DNA of 64,000 nt. Source: Capsicum annuum. Lineage: Eukaryota > Streptophyta > Magnoliopsida > Solanales > Solanaceae. The stretch spans positions 131,098,464-131,162,463 of the forward strand of contig NC_061121.1 of the NCBI RefSeq assembly GCF_002878395.1, given 5' to 3'. The notes under the pieces are model-generated. The model made no database searches. It was not told the DNA's origin and was given only the letters and a program-made list of their open reading frames with translations. This document shows positions 22,523 through 32,887 of this stretch, in pieces (the stretch's first letter is position 1; each line of letters begins with the position of its first letter). The translations under genes were made by a program, and so were the position numbers.

Positions 22523-23375
22523 TGATACGGGACAAATGGCCATCTTATCTTTTGATGACATTATTGGAGGCCAACACATAGAGGCTCAAGACTTAGTCAC
22601 CTCGAGAATACAAGAACATGCATGAAGGACCGGTTTAGAGCATAACTTAAAGCAATCTCGCATGTGGAAGATTGGTTGGACCATTTAAGGTTGAGTACTC
22701 ACGGTTTTAGAACTAAATTAAGGGCATTTTGGACATTACACATGGTGTATTTACACACCATGGCTGCCCCTCTCATTAAGGGCAAAGTGGACCTTTTATC
22801 TTCATTTGTAATATATTATAAATAGGCCCCCTTAGTCTTATTTTCACTATATTTGGAATGATGAAGAATTGAAAGACATATTTTGTCTCTTTTGAGAGTG
22901 TAACATCCTTAGTTATAGGGCTTGGAAAAGTCATCTTTAGGATAAGGCTTGGGAAAGTCAATATTGATCTTTGCTTGGAAATGGTAGATCTTGAGGTGAG
23001 ATCATTCCCTTGGTGGTCACCGTAAGAGTGTGGTTTTGATTGTTACATTCATTATGGGTTAGTGTTGAAATACACTTGGTTCTTAATATTGTAATAATCT
23101 TGCTCTCACTATCTATCTTTATTTTCTTGCAAATCGTGTATGTGTTGTGTAGTGGACTATTTTGGGGTCTTCGTTGAATCCAAAACTGGTATTATTGTTG
23201 TTCATCTTGTTCATCATATGTTGTAGCTATTTTGGTGTTAAAATATACTCTTGTATCTTGTATTCTTGTTGTTGGTAGCGAATCCGAGTGTGGTCTCCAT
23301 CTTGGTCCTCGAATCCTTAAGATTAGTGGATTGATTTGGTATTTGTTTCATTCTTCCCTTTTCTTTCCCGTATCA
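22523..23375 (+). repeat. 5' LTR of element 2
   Basis: It matches 26994-27846 at the same length of 853 bases with scattered substitutions (for example GGACAAATGG against GGCAAAATGG near the start). A TATAAATAGG box at about 22808-22817 (TTATAAATAGGCCCCC) is a good TATA candidate for the element's transcript and is conserved in the 3' LTR at about 27288-27298. Confidence 0.95.
22805..22820 (+). promoter_or_regulatory. TATA-box candidate in the LTR of element 2
   Basis: TTATAAATAGGCCCCC lies about 285 bases from the LTR start and is preserved in both LTRs. Position and sequence suit the U3 promoter of an LTR retrotransposon. Transcription itself cannot be seen here. Confidence 0.55.
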
Positions 23376-23377
23376 TT

Positions 23378-23388
23378 TGGTATCAAAG
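23378..23388 (+). other. Primer binding site of LTR element 2
   Basis: TGGTATCAAAG, two bases downstream of the LTR end, the same variant and spacing as in element 1. It matches a methionine-initiator-type tRNA 3' end at 10 of 11 bases; another tRNA could fit all 11. Confidence 0.85.
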
Positions 23389-24578
23389 AATGGCTTGATT
23401 TTGTTCCCACAAGATCAATCTTGGGCTTGAGACCTTGAAAACTACAAAAAAAAAACTGAAATCAGAAAATTCCAGAAATAGTCAAATCTGCCACCTTTGT
23501 GTTACTGGCCGAAAATTGCATTCTTGTTGGGTCTTGGCCGAGACTTATTTTTTGTATGTCTAGATCTAGTAGTTTTCTTGTTTCTTTTGTTGTTTTTAGA
23601 GTTAGTTTTCTTGTCCACTAACACTTTGAGTCTAGATCTAAACTCGAGCTTGAACTTGTTGAATTTGTAGTTGTCTTGGACAAGTGTTGGAGATATTGTT
23701 ATTGTGGATTGGAGTTGGTCATGTGAAAAATTATTGGTGTTCTTGAAGATTATTGTTGTAGTTCTTGGTGGTTTTGTTGTTGTTCTTGATGTTCATCATC
23801 ACCTTCATATATTGTTGAAGATAAAATGAATACTAAATCCAAAAAGTTGAAGGAAAAGGGTGTATTATTTGTTAGTCTTGAAAGACACTACAACCAACAA
23901 GGACCTATCAATCAATTGTCAACCACTTTCCAATACTTTTCCATGATTTAAGGATCCATGTTTTACGGAGAAGTACAAGAAAAAAGTCAAGTCTTGAAAG
24001 TTGAAAAAGGTTCCAAGACTTATTTTCCCTCCTAAAACAAATTCCACCAGTCTAAATTAATTTTTTTGACCAAGACTTGAACATTTGAGAATAACCACTT
24101 GATAAATCAAACTAATACGTGGCTGCCATGTCAGCACTGCTACTGTTCATGCAATATTTCCGAGCTCAAAATTTTAGATTCTTAGATTCATCTTATAGTT
24201 TCATTAGTTTCATGTCTTGATTCTAGAATTAATTAACAACTAGTAATCACCTACTTAGTTGTAGATTAATTATTGAATCCATTTCTTCGTGTCTTCGTTA
24301 TTTGTGTGCTTTTCTCATTTTTAACTCGTAGTAACTTCTTTGTTTCAAGTTTGTAAGTAAATTTTATTTTTGTGTCTTGAGTCGATCAAACAAGAATCTA
24401 TTCCGGCCACCAAGTAGAATTGACATCTTATTGACTAACGGAGTATAAGCAACATTCAATATTTGTTGCTCCAATTGTGAGAATCACAAAGGTGAGTGAA
24501 TACGAGTGTTAGTAAGAAGTTTTTACTACTAATCTTATTTGTTCATTTTGTAGGTTTAAAAGGTGATATAATGGGAAT

Positions 24579-25367
24579 ATGTCTTTGATAGCCAGGGATT
24601 ATTGTGACTACAACATGGGAGACTATGATTGTAGTGAGGAGTTTTATGGCTATGAAGTTGAGGGAAATTACGGAGGCTATGAAAATAGCCATGATCAACA
24701 CTTAGGCAGATTTGAAAGTTACTGTTTTAAGGGAGAAAATGAGGTGAATGAAGTGCCTAGTGCTTATGGTAACTTTGGAGATGATGTAGGACCTTGTGAT
24801 GGATCTTATGATGATGTTGGGGCATGTGAGGAGTCTTACACTTCCTACTCTGAACCTAGATTTGGTGTTAGGTATAACCCTTTTGTTCGTAAAGCTTATG
24901 AGAGCTATGATGAGAGTACACGTGAGGAGTATGAAGATCCATATTCTCCACCTTGTAGTACTTCTTATCAAAGTCGATATAGTGTGAATAGTTATACTAG
25001 CTCTAGTGGAGGTTGTCCAATGAGAAGAAGAGGGTATGTATCTCCAAAACCAATGGGTACTCGTATGCCTTACAATCTTGATCCAAGAAGGAGTGTACAC
25101 TCTGTAAAGGTGACCATATGTGGGATACCGGGCTTCCTCATTGTGATAAATGATAGGTACTACAGAAACTACATCGTTCCATCCATGGTTGACTACTTGG
25201 GGTTGTTTCATGAGCCTGTACTTGTTCCATACTTCTTGGATGGGTTTAAGGTTACCAAGAGGGTCAAGGTTGTATTCTCCCAATTTGAATACCATGAAGA
25301 GGTATGGTGCGATATTCTTCCATTGACATACAGTCATGTATGCTTAGGTTCTGATTGGTTTGCATAA
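24579..25367 (+). CDS. 262-residue ORF of LTR element 2: acidic Tyr/Ser-rich N-terminus plus retropepsin-like domain lacking its catalytic triad
   Basis: This is the longest open frame in the window; the first in-frame ATG is at 24579. Residues 1-150 are rich in Tyr, Ser, Asp and Glu with no hydrophobic core, so probably disordered. Residues 173-262 follow the plan of a Ty3/gypsy aspartic protease. They contain VKVTICG, FLIVINDRYYRN where the flap-forming sheet and the catalytic D-S/G-G should be, VTKRVKVVFSQFEYHEEVWC (216-235 region) matching the usual VTK...VSFS...YxDEVxCDVVPM, and HVCLGSDWF (residues 253-261) matching HLLLGRPWQ. The catalytic Asp is replaced: residues 191-193 are Asn-Asp-Arg. 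The fold assignment is mine by eye and the protein should be proteolytically inactive. It opens the element about 1.2 kb inside the 5' LTR. It could be a surviving gag-pro remnant or a co-opted structural protein. Confidence 0.65.
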   Translation: MSLIARDYCDYNMGDYDCSEEFYGYEVEGNYGGYENSHDQHLGRFESYCFKGENEVNEVPSAYGNFGDDVGPCDGSYDDVGACEESYTSYSEPRFGVRYNPFVRKAYESYDESTREEYEDPYSPPCSTSYQSRYSVNSYTSSSGGCPMRRRGYVSPKPMGTRMPYNLDPRRSVHSVKVTICGIPGFLIVINDRYYRNYIVPSMVDYLGLFHEPVLVPYFLDGFKVTKRVKVVFSQFEYHEEVWCDILPLTYSHVCLGSDWFA

Positions 25368-26787
25368 CATAGAGTTCCAAACGTGTAAAATTGGCCAATA
25401 TTATAATAGACCAATGGGGGAATCGCCTCATGACTTACTTGCTGTCCAAGCCACGAAGAGAAATACCTACCTACTCCAATCCAAATTATTATGAGAGACA
25501 AAAGATTGAGAGGAGTAAGGAAGTGTAAGGTGTTAATTCGAGAGTGGAAAAAGGAGAGGTTGTGTGGAGAAAAGTGAGAGGATTAGCACCAAACCATGCT
25601 AACATTGGTTGTCCTTCTATTTTTAAGGACATTTGTTTAGGTACCAACATGGAAAGCGAAGAAGAACCATGCCAAAAGGAAGTTGCTGCCCAAAATTTTG
25701 GAGGACCTTCACACCATGTCAAAGAAGAATCTACTCAAGGACTTCAAGGTAAAATGGCAAAATCTTACACTTTTGTACATGTGAATGATAATTGTGTGGC
25801 TAGTAGCCCATTGAGTGTGAGTTGTAGCTTGCCTATATGTGAGTGTATTATTTCTTTGCCACTTGATGATGATGTAATGTAGTGAGTGTGGATACACTAG
25901 TTGATCCTATTGATGACCGAATAGACTCTTTTTGTAAGATCGATTTATGTCCACCTAGTGTTGAAACCATTATGTTGAATGAATGTTCATTATCTTCTGA
26001 AATTTGTGTTGATCAACTTATGTGTGAAAATTACCCACCACTTGAGGATGTGTATAATGTAATTAATGAACCTCAAGTGTGTGATGATGTTGAAAATGTT
26101 GATCAAAGTGAGAATGAACCCAAGAGCTCTTCTTGGGGTAATGTTGTGTTTGAAACATCCTTAAAACTTGATATTGATCATTTAGAGAGTGAGGAACTTG
26201 CTTGTTCCAAATCTGTCTGTGAGGTAGATCATACTCTTTTTATGTATAATGTCTTGTTTGAAGATGATTTAAACACTCTTAATGAACCTAGTGGTGAAAA
26301 TGATGGTATAGCTTGCCTTGGAAGCTATAGCCTATATGCTAACCCACTATGATTTGACAACATTCCTCCTAAAGAGGAAAATCTCTTCTTGGAAGATGAG
26401 AGTACTCTTAAGGGTAAGGAATGTGTAGTTGCGGAAGCTACTTCTTCTTCTACTTTGTGTGATTTCATTGTTGAGAGTACTCATAGTGATTATTAAGAAA
26501 CTAGTAGTGAGTACACACATGAGAGCACCTTAGTAGAAGTCAATTTGAGTGATACCTTTCTCTATTCTCTATTTTCTTTGGATGATATGTATGTTATTAT
26601 AGAGAGTATGTTATTTAGTTTGGGCGTAGACCACAGGAAAGGGAAGTGTTGTCGAGACCCGTGTCTATGGCCACTTTTCCCATTTGACCTTGGTGCCAAA
26701 TTTAGAAATGGTGATATTGGTGCACCAAAATTGCTGCTCGGTCTACATGACAAGCAAAGTGTCACTGTTGATGTATCCTATAACTAA
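25368..26787 (+). pseudogene. Downstream acidic ORF chain of LTR element 2
   Basis: After the stop at 25365 the coding-like text continues in other frames. A 112-codon frame spans 25544-25882 and begins MEKGEVVWRKVRGLAPNHAN. A 156-codon acidic frame spans 25882-26352 and continues in the same frame through two stops (26350 and about 26494) to 26787. The product would be rich in Glu, Asp, Ser and Val, with no pol motif and no zinc knuckle. The final part (FPFDLGAKFRNGDIGAPKLL) is likewise unrecognised. It is comparable in position to the broken frame of element 1, so an extra protein may once have been encoded by the whole lineage. Confidence 0.5.
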
Positions 26788-26980
26788 ATCCTTTGTACAT
26801 CTTTTATTGAGTTTTTAATATTTCTTTCAAAGTATTCTTGGTTATATTGTAAATATGTGCAACCTTGGCATGTTGAGATGATTTGTTATGGTAACCCTAA
26901 CCCTTTTGCCAAGAGGAGTTTGTATTTGTTTGTCCTCTTTTAGGTTTTGCAATGTTTGAATTTGAGGTCAAATCCTTTTT

Positions 26981-26993
26981 AAGAAGGGGAGGA
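26981..26993 (+). other. Polypurine tract of LTR element 2
   Basis: AAGAAGGGGAGGA ends directly at the 3' LTR. In element 1 the corresponding minus-strand site is GGAGAGGA, and both are preceded by TTTGAATTTGAGG-like text. Confidence 0.85.
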
Positions 26994-27846
26994 TGATACG
27001 GGCAAAATGGCCATCTTATCTTTTGATGACATTTTTGGAGGCCAACACAAAGAGGCTCAAGACTTGGTCACCTCGAGAATACAAGAACATGTATGAAGGA
27101 CCCGTTTTGAGAATAACTTAAAGAAATCTCACGTGTGGAAGATTTTTTGGACCATTTAAGGTTGAGGACTCACGGTTTTGGACCTTAATTAAGTGCATTT
27201 TGGACATTACACATGGTGTATTTACACACCATGGTTGCCCCTCTCATTAAGGGCAAAGTGGTCCTTTTATCTTCATTTGTAATATATTATAAATAGGCCC
27301 CCTTAGTCTTATTTTCACTAGATTTGGAATGATGAAGAATTGAAAGACATATTTTCTCTCTTTTGAGAGTGTAACATCCTTAGTTGTAGGGCGTGGAAAA
27401 GTCATCCTTAGCATAGGGCTTGGAAAAGCCAATATTGATCTTTGCTTGGAAACGGTAGATCTTGAGGTGAGTTCATTCCCTTGGTGGTCACCGTAAGAGT
27501 GTGGTTTTGATATTTACATTCATTAGAGGTTAGTGTTGAAATACACTTGGTTCTTAACATTGTAATAATATTGGTCTCACTATCTATCTTTATTTTCTTG
27601 CAAATTGTGTATGTGTTGTGTAGTGGACTATTTTGGGGTCTTCGTTGAATCCAAAACTTATATTATTGTTGTTCATCTTGTTCATCACATGTTGTAGTTG
27701 TTTTGGTGTTAAAATATACTCTTGTATCTTGTATTCTTGTTGTTGGTAGCAAATCCGAGTGTGATCTTCATCTTGGTCTTCGAATCCTTAAGATTAGTGG
27801 ACTGATTTAGTGTTTGTTTTGTGCTTTCCTTGTCTTTCCCGTATCA
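26994..27846 (+). repeat. 3' LTR of element 2
   Basis: The partner of 22523-23375, with the same length, the same termini TGATACGGG and CCCGTATCA, and the target duplication TTCAG directly after it. Confidence 0.95.
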
Positions 27847-27851
27847 TTCAG

Positions 27852-28349
27852 GAAGCAGTCATATTTTTGGAAATGGTTTAGCATCGCAACTAGACTTGGA
27901 CAGTATTCCGCACCTAGGTTGAGTGGAAAGAGAGAAAGGAAAGCTCAGATCAGTAAGATTTCTAAATGAAAAGGACTTTGGCCAAGTTGAATCATTTCTT
28001 CCCTTTGCCTGAATATTCATATCTCGAGGAAATGTATTCCCAGTGTTTTGTTTATATTTAAAAAATGTATTGCTAATGGAGTAGAGGGCATGGAGCTGAT
28101 ATCTAATGTATCTCTTATTAGGTTGCTATCCCGCATTTGTTTCTCATATTTTTGAGTTTGATACTAAAACAGATGGAGTGTCAACTCAATCAACTTGCAT
28201 CATTGCCTTAGAGGTTTTATAAACTCTCTCCAATGAGTGGTCACCTTTTTCCTCCTAAAGGACAAAAAGAAGAAACCTGTTAAGGTTTTTGTAGATATTC
28301 TCTTACTCTATAAAAGGAACAAATATGTTTAGTTACAAGGCTACCTTCT

Positions 28350-28351
<2 letters not shown>
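27852..28351. other. Unassigned single-copy sequence, right flank of LTR element 2
   Basis: It continues the pre-insertion sequence of 22052-22522. Plus-strand frames are interrupted every 20-50 codons. I recognise no domain and see no second copy in the window. Confidence 0.3.

Positions 28352-28400
<49 letters not shown>
28352..28400. repeat. (TA)n microsatellite
   Basis: About 24 uninterrupted TA units. The 99-codon minus frame that crosses it (28280-28579) is an artefact of the repeat. Confidence 0.97.
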
Positions 28401-28403
<3 letters not shown>

Positions 28404-28744
28404 CTTTTTATTCTAGAATCATAAAATGACTTGGTGTGTTTTAATGAAAGGGGCGTTCTTAAACAATGGGTTGAGCAAGAAGGTGCATGAAGGCATAGAA
28501 TGCATGTATGATTTTGATCATATATATGAATATGATAAAACTGAAGTACTACATATATCATTATTAATGTATGTGTCATTGACTTCTTAGTATTTGAAGT
28601 ACTTATAATATGTAGTTGGAGAATGATTTTGTAAAATACTATGGGATGCTTTTAATATCTAATATTATATGTAGTTCTTGAATTTGTTGTCTATTTTTTC
28701 TAATATAGGTATTGAATAAATTCAATTCTTTAATTGATGAAAAT
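28401..28744. other. AT-rich spacer, nothing recognised
   Basis: Short sequence between the microsatellite and the CACTA-like subterminal region. No ORF, repeat copy or terminal structure seen. Confidence 0.3.
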
Positions 28745-29383
28745 AATATTTTTATTTGAGCACAAAATTTAATCTAGTAGCAAAATAAGACTTGCCACTA
28801 ATGATTTAGTAGATTTGTGGCGATGGATTTTGCTATTCTAAGTTTATTTTTAGCAACAAGATATGAGTTTTGCCACTAATATTTAAAGATATAGGAGAAA
28901 CATGGATTGCTACTAATATAAATATGTGGTCACTAGTGATACTGATTTTTCGGCAACCAAGGTCGCTACTTATAGAAAGGTTTTTGTGGCGAGAAATAAG
29001 TTGTCATAGATGATAGCGATTTTGTGGCGAAAAATAAGTTGTCACAGCGAATAGGAAGATTTTTGTGACGAGAAAAAAGTCATCACAGATGATGGTGATT
29101 TTGTGGCGATAAAGTCGCTGCTAATGCTAGTATATCAGTGGTAACCTAACCCATATGTGTTTTTTCAAAATACAATTTTTAGCATATTTTTCTACCTTTT
29201 ATGGCGGAAAAACTCATCAGAAATATCTTTTTATTGTGGTGACCAATCTTTGTCATTACAAATAACTTTTAGTTACGGAGGTACTACCACGCCATAGTTG
29301 TCGCTGCCAAAATACTTTAGTGGGGACATTTTGTTCTTTGGTGGCAACTTTTTGTGCCACTAAAAACCACATTTCTTATGGTG
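28745..29383. mobile_element. CACTA-like terminal and subterminal region
   Basis: The complement of 29383 leftwards reads CACCATAAGAAATGTGG, then TTTTTAGTGGCACAAAAAGT, close to the CACTACAAGAAA start of many plant CACTA elements with two transitions. The next 600 bases carry many GTGGCGA/TCGCCAC-type words in both orientations (about 28820, 28990, 29027, 29060, 29100, 29320), as expected of CACTA subterminal repeats. The element end coincides within two bases with the start of array unit I at 29385. The other end was not found. Confidence 0.55.
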
Positions 29384-29471
29384 AATTTATTGAATTTTGA
29401 TAAAAATTTGCTCATATTTTTTGTTTATTTTTCTTTTTAATAATTGATAAGCCACTTTGTCGATGAATGAC

Positions 29472-31043
29472 TATTACGATCCAAAATCGTGCCATGGTGA
29501 TACCTATTATAATGCCCTAGTAGGTAATCTAAACCCTATAACCAGAAACTGTGGTAACAAACTAATAGACGACAATAGAAATAACAGAATAAGCAAGGCA
29601 TTGTATACAAACAGATATAAATAATAAGGGCCCCAAAGTAGCAGAAGAAATGAGCAAATATACAAACCACCATTCCAAAACCTGATGTCGCCAGTACAAG
29701 AGATGCTAAATACAAAAAAAAATACTATGTAAGAACCTAAATACAAATGCAAAGACTTAACAGACTTTTGAATAAGAATTCAATATGACTTTTAGTATAA
29801 TGAACAGAATAAATTCCTTAAACATGCCTACTAGTCTTAGTCTTAATGTCCCATATACAATTGACTTACTATTAGGATATAAATCACAGTATAGTATAAG
29901 CATAAATATATTTAATTTGACAACAATGAAACATCATTCAAAATAGACATGAGCAAAACTATTAGCCTATAAGGGTCTCATATAATCCTCCACACTAAAT
30001 TAGAATAATTTAAGTCATTACTTCACTTTTTCTCATATAATAAGATAAGTAACATATACAATGAGCAAATCACCAACAAGCAAAAAAGTATCAAACGATA
30101 GCTCACACCATCTACACTAATAGTTATAATATATGAATACAAGAAAATGAATGCAACGCTGATATACAAATGCAAGCACACAAAAACTAAGCACAAATCT
30201 AGTAAACTAAGGAAAACAAAGCAAGATGCATATGCAAGGCAATGTGAATGAGACGAATAATGAAAGCCATTGCATGACATTGTGTATACACCTATTGATC
30301 TCGTAGCTACCAAGTAGGAGCTATGGTGAGTTTTTAATCCATAGACTGTATTTTATATCTCAATCTTAATCTCAACTCTTCTCAACTCTTTGACTCGTGT
30401 TCACTTAGAGGATTTTCGTACAAGTGTCTCATTTTCATTCAAAAATAGTATTGCTTAATGGTACTAGTATCTCATGAATGTATATGTTTGAAATGAGGAT
30501 TTAATGCTCACAATTACCCCAAAATGAGGATATCAAATCCAATAAAATTGTAAGTATATATAAGTGAGTCTAGAATCAACTCAATATGTCCACAATTCAT
30601 GATCATTAACTCAATTTTTATCACCATCATAATCAATATGCATGAAAGACATCATTTATATCATATCAACCCTTAACTCGGGTACAACTATCATAATAAA
30701 GGCCGTCAATACTCAAAGAACACCAATATTATCAAATTAAGCCCCCACATGGGCATTATAACTAGAATGAAGGCATATAGACGTACAAATAAGGCTAATG
30801 ATGTCAATTAAATTTCCACAAGGGAAACACACAATATCAGATATCACCAATCAACAACAATAGCATATAAACACCTACATGGGCACACAATTGTATAATT
30901 AATCTCGAAATATAAATCTCATAATTATTTCTCCAACCCACAATCTGCTTTACTTATTAATTAACTACCCATCTCAATCTAAAAGAAGTTAAGTCATTAC
31001 CTACCTCGAGATAACAAAATCTTGAAATAGAGTGCCTCAATAC
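29472..31043 (-). mobile_element. Gypsy-type LTR fragment in unit I
   Basis: The edge TATTACGATCC (29472) corresponds to TGTTACGATCC at 35656 and to a decayed form at 58722. About 1.55 kb follow with the same content in all three units, for example AACTCGGGTACAACTATCAT near 30677. At about 31043 units I and II switch to sequence leading into the LINE, while unit III continues with pol. Orientation is inferred from the minus-strand pol next to copy III. Hydrophobic minus frames here (29507-29752, 30023-30313) reflect T-rich DNA. Confidence 0.6.
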
Positions 31044-31149
31044 AGAGATAGAATATTGGAATAAATCAGAGCACACATTCAGAGTGAACTAATAAAATCC
31101 AGTGAAGATAGAAGATTGGGACATATCATGGAAGATAAAATGCATTACT

Positions 31150-32105
31150 TTAGAGAAATTTTTTGTTATGCAAGGTTTGGAGAAAAATATTACCCATTTG
31201 GAAAGAACTAGTTAGAATTGGGGTGATGGATGCGATGAAAAGTTGTTATTTTAATGAAGATATGCCAGAAACCTACAATCACCTATTTCTAAGTTGCCCT
31301 GTTACTGTAGGGTGTGAAAGACTTTCATTTTACTCTGGTAACTCTATCTCTCTATTACAACAAAAATAATAGTAGATGGATTGTTCTATTAAAACTAAGC
31401 TAGTACTCAATGCATTTCCTGTCGTTATACTATGGCATATATGACGGGAGAGAAATGCTATAAGTTATGAGGAGACAATATGACATAGTAGCTTAATTTT
31501 GAACATTAACAGGAGTTTGTATATTTTTGATAAAACTAGGTACTCATGGATGAGACATCTACCTTGGCAGTGGCAGCAACTCATGCTATTCCTAGTAGAA
31601 TAGGTGATTGTGATTAGTGGTAAATTGGTATTATGGGAAAAACCTGAAAATGACACTTTAAGTATAACTTTGGTGGAGCATAAAAATAAAATCTTGAACC
31701 TAATGTCATTGGATTTTACATTAGAGATTGTGAAGGTACTGTGACGTATGCTAAAGCTAAGAAGATTAATAAGGGGATTACTATATTGCTACTACCAAGG
31801 CTATTGAAATGGAAATATGCATCAATAATCAACTTGTTCATGTAGTGGTTTAGATACTCTTTAATACTGAAAAAGGTGTTGGATGATATTTGGGAAGTCC
31901 TATGGAGAATTTCTTTGGAAGTTCAGAGTATTACGGGACTAATGAAGAATGGAAATATCACTGTGGAGCATGTATATAGGGAGGGTAATCAGATTGCAGA
32001 TTTTTTAACTACCTTAGCTGTTAATGTTGCAGGTTCATTAATTTTTCATGGTATACATAATATTCCAGTAGAAGTAAGGAATCTATTATCTCAGATAATC
32101 TAGCA
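31150..32105 (+). pseudogene. LINE 3' coding end in unit I: zf-RVT and RNase H relics
   Basis: 31177-31300 encodes KILPIWKELVRIGVMDAM, then CYFNEDMPETYNHLFLSCPV: the zf-RVT zinc-binding region of plant non-LTR (LINE) reverse-transcriptase proteins. 31500-31600 and 31876-32103 encode the RNase H domain (RVT_3): SLEVQSITGLMKNGNITVEH, then VYREGNQIADFLTTLA. The segment with the first catalytic Asp (expected NTDGAS) reads N-F-G-G-A-stop at about 31660, so the Asp codon has become GGT. Stops and frameshifts make it dead. It matches the relic at 37390-38346 in unit II closely. Confidence 0.8.
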
Positions 32106-32887
32106 TCATAATCAAGAAATGAAAAAACTCAACATTTCGCATTCCTACCCACACAAATACAAACCAGAGTTATCTTTAGAAGTTAAATAAACCATTACCA
32201 CAACAGTTCAGCAGGGTCTCAAATATTACACAAGTAGGAATTATTACCTTAGTAAATCCTACCATGTTCATTCTCAGATCTGCTATTTTGGGTTGTGTAA
32301 ATTAAAAAGCTTACCTGGAATCAAATTGGGACTAATGGTCTACGAATCCTTACTTTAACAGTGATATTAGTTTCTATTTTACCCTGAATCTATTGAGTGG
32401 GATTACTAGATGTCAGTCAACAAGAAAATGACAACTGAAAACCTAATATAGACGAAGACTAGATGAATATAATGCTAATGAAAGTCAATATAGGGACATA
32501 TACATGCAATGGTCGAAAAAGTATTCTCCATTCACTATTATACGATGTTAGTGGTACTTGTTGATGTCTTAGGTGTAATTGACCCAACTCTTGCTTCTTT
32601 TAGCTTATAAATTGCTCCTCCGTGGTTACGGCCTTTATCTCTTCTCAACTCGCTTAGCTATGCAGTGTAAATATTCTTTATTAACTGTTTTGATTCCCTC
32701 ATTGGAATTACAAAAATAGCTTCTAAGTTCTTGAGCTTTTGCATAGAGGATTCTAGATATTTCTTTTAATTCTTTGGATTTTGTATTTTGCTTTTTCTTT
32801 TTATTTTTTCTACTTTTTTTTTTCCTAATCTGGTCTGGTTTGTCCCTAAAAATTAAGCTTGTACATATATTTGGATCTCTTCTAATA
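32106..32887. repeat. Non-coding part of unit I between LINE and long-TIR element
   Basis: It matches 38347-39355 of unit II, which is longer because of a 297-bp tandem duplication. It may be LINE 3' untranslated sequence plus older DNA. The 99-codon minus frame at 32635-32934 is low-complexity Lys-rich read-through of a T-rich run. No family recognised. Confidence 0.4.

Larger units (their letters stand above)
22523..27846 (+). mobile_element. Complete non-autonomous LTR retrotransposon 2, with perfect TTCAG target duplication
   Basis: The LTRs at 22523-23375 and 26994-27846 are both 853 bases, with ends TGATACGGG and CCCGTATCA. The 5-bp flanks are TTCAG on both sides (22518-22522 and 27847-27851). 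A primer site TGGTATCAAAG (23378-23388) lies two bases inside the 5' LTR. A polypurine tract AAGAAGGGGAGGA (26981-26993) abuts the 3' LTR. The 3.6 kb interior carries an open 262-codon frame and then a chain of acidic frames, but no reverse transcriptase, RNase H or integrase. It must have been mobilised in trans. Shared primer site, tract and termini tie it to the element at 17589-21930. Equal LTR lengths and an intact duplication make it one of the youngest insertions here. Confidence 0.93.

Noticed and set aside
24702..25337. 211-codon minus-strand open frame opposite the 262-codon ORF
   Set aside because: It is the antisense shadow of the plus-strand ORF. Its Thr/Ser/Ile-rich composition matches no family, and the sense frame has the protease-like pattern.
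28280..28579. 99-codon minus frame
   Set aside because: It runs through the TA microsatellite (Tyr-Ile repeat), so it is a low-complexity artefact.
29507..30313. Hydrophobic minus-strand frames (81 and 96 codons), partly conserved in the third unit at 59299-59553
   Set aside because: They look like membrane proteins, but T-rich LTR DNA read in this sense gives Leu/Phe/Ile/Ser runs. The frame is broken in unit II and has no family match.
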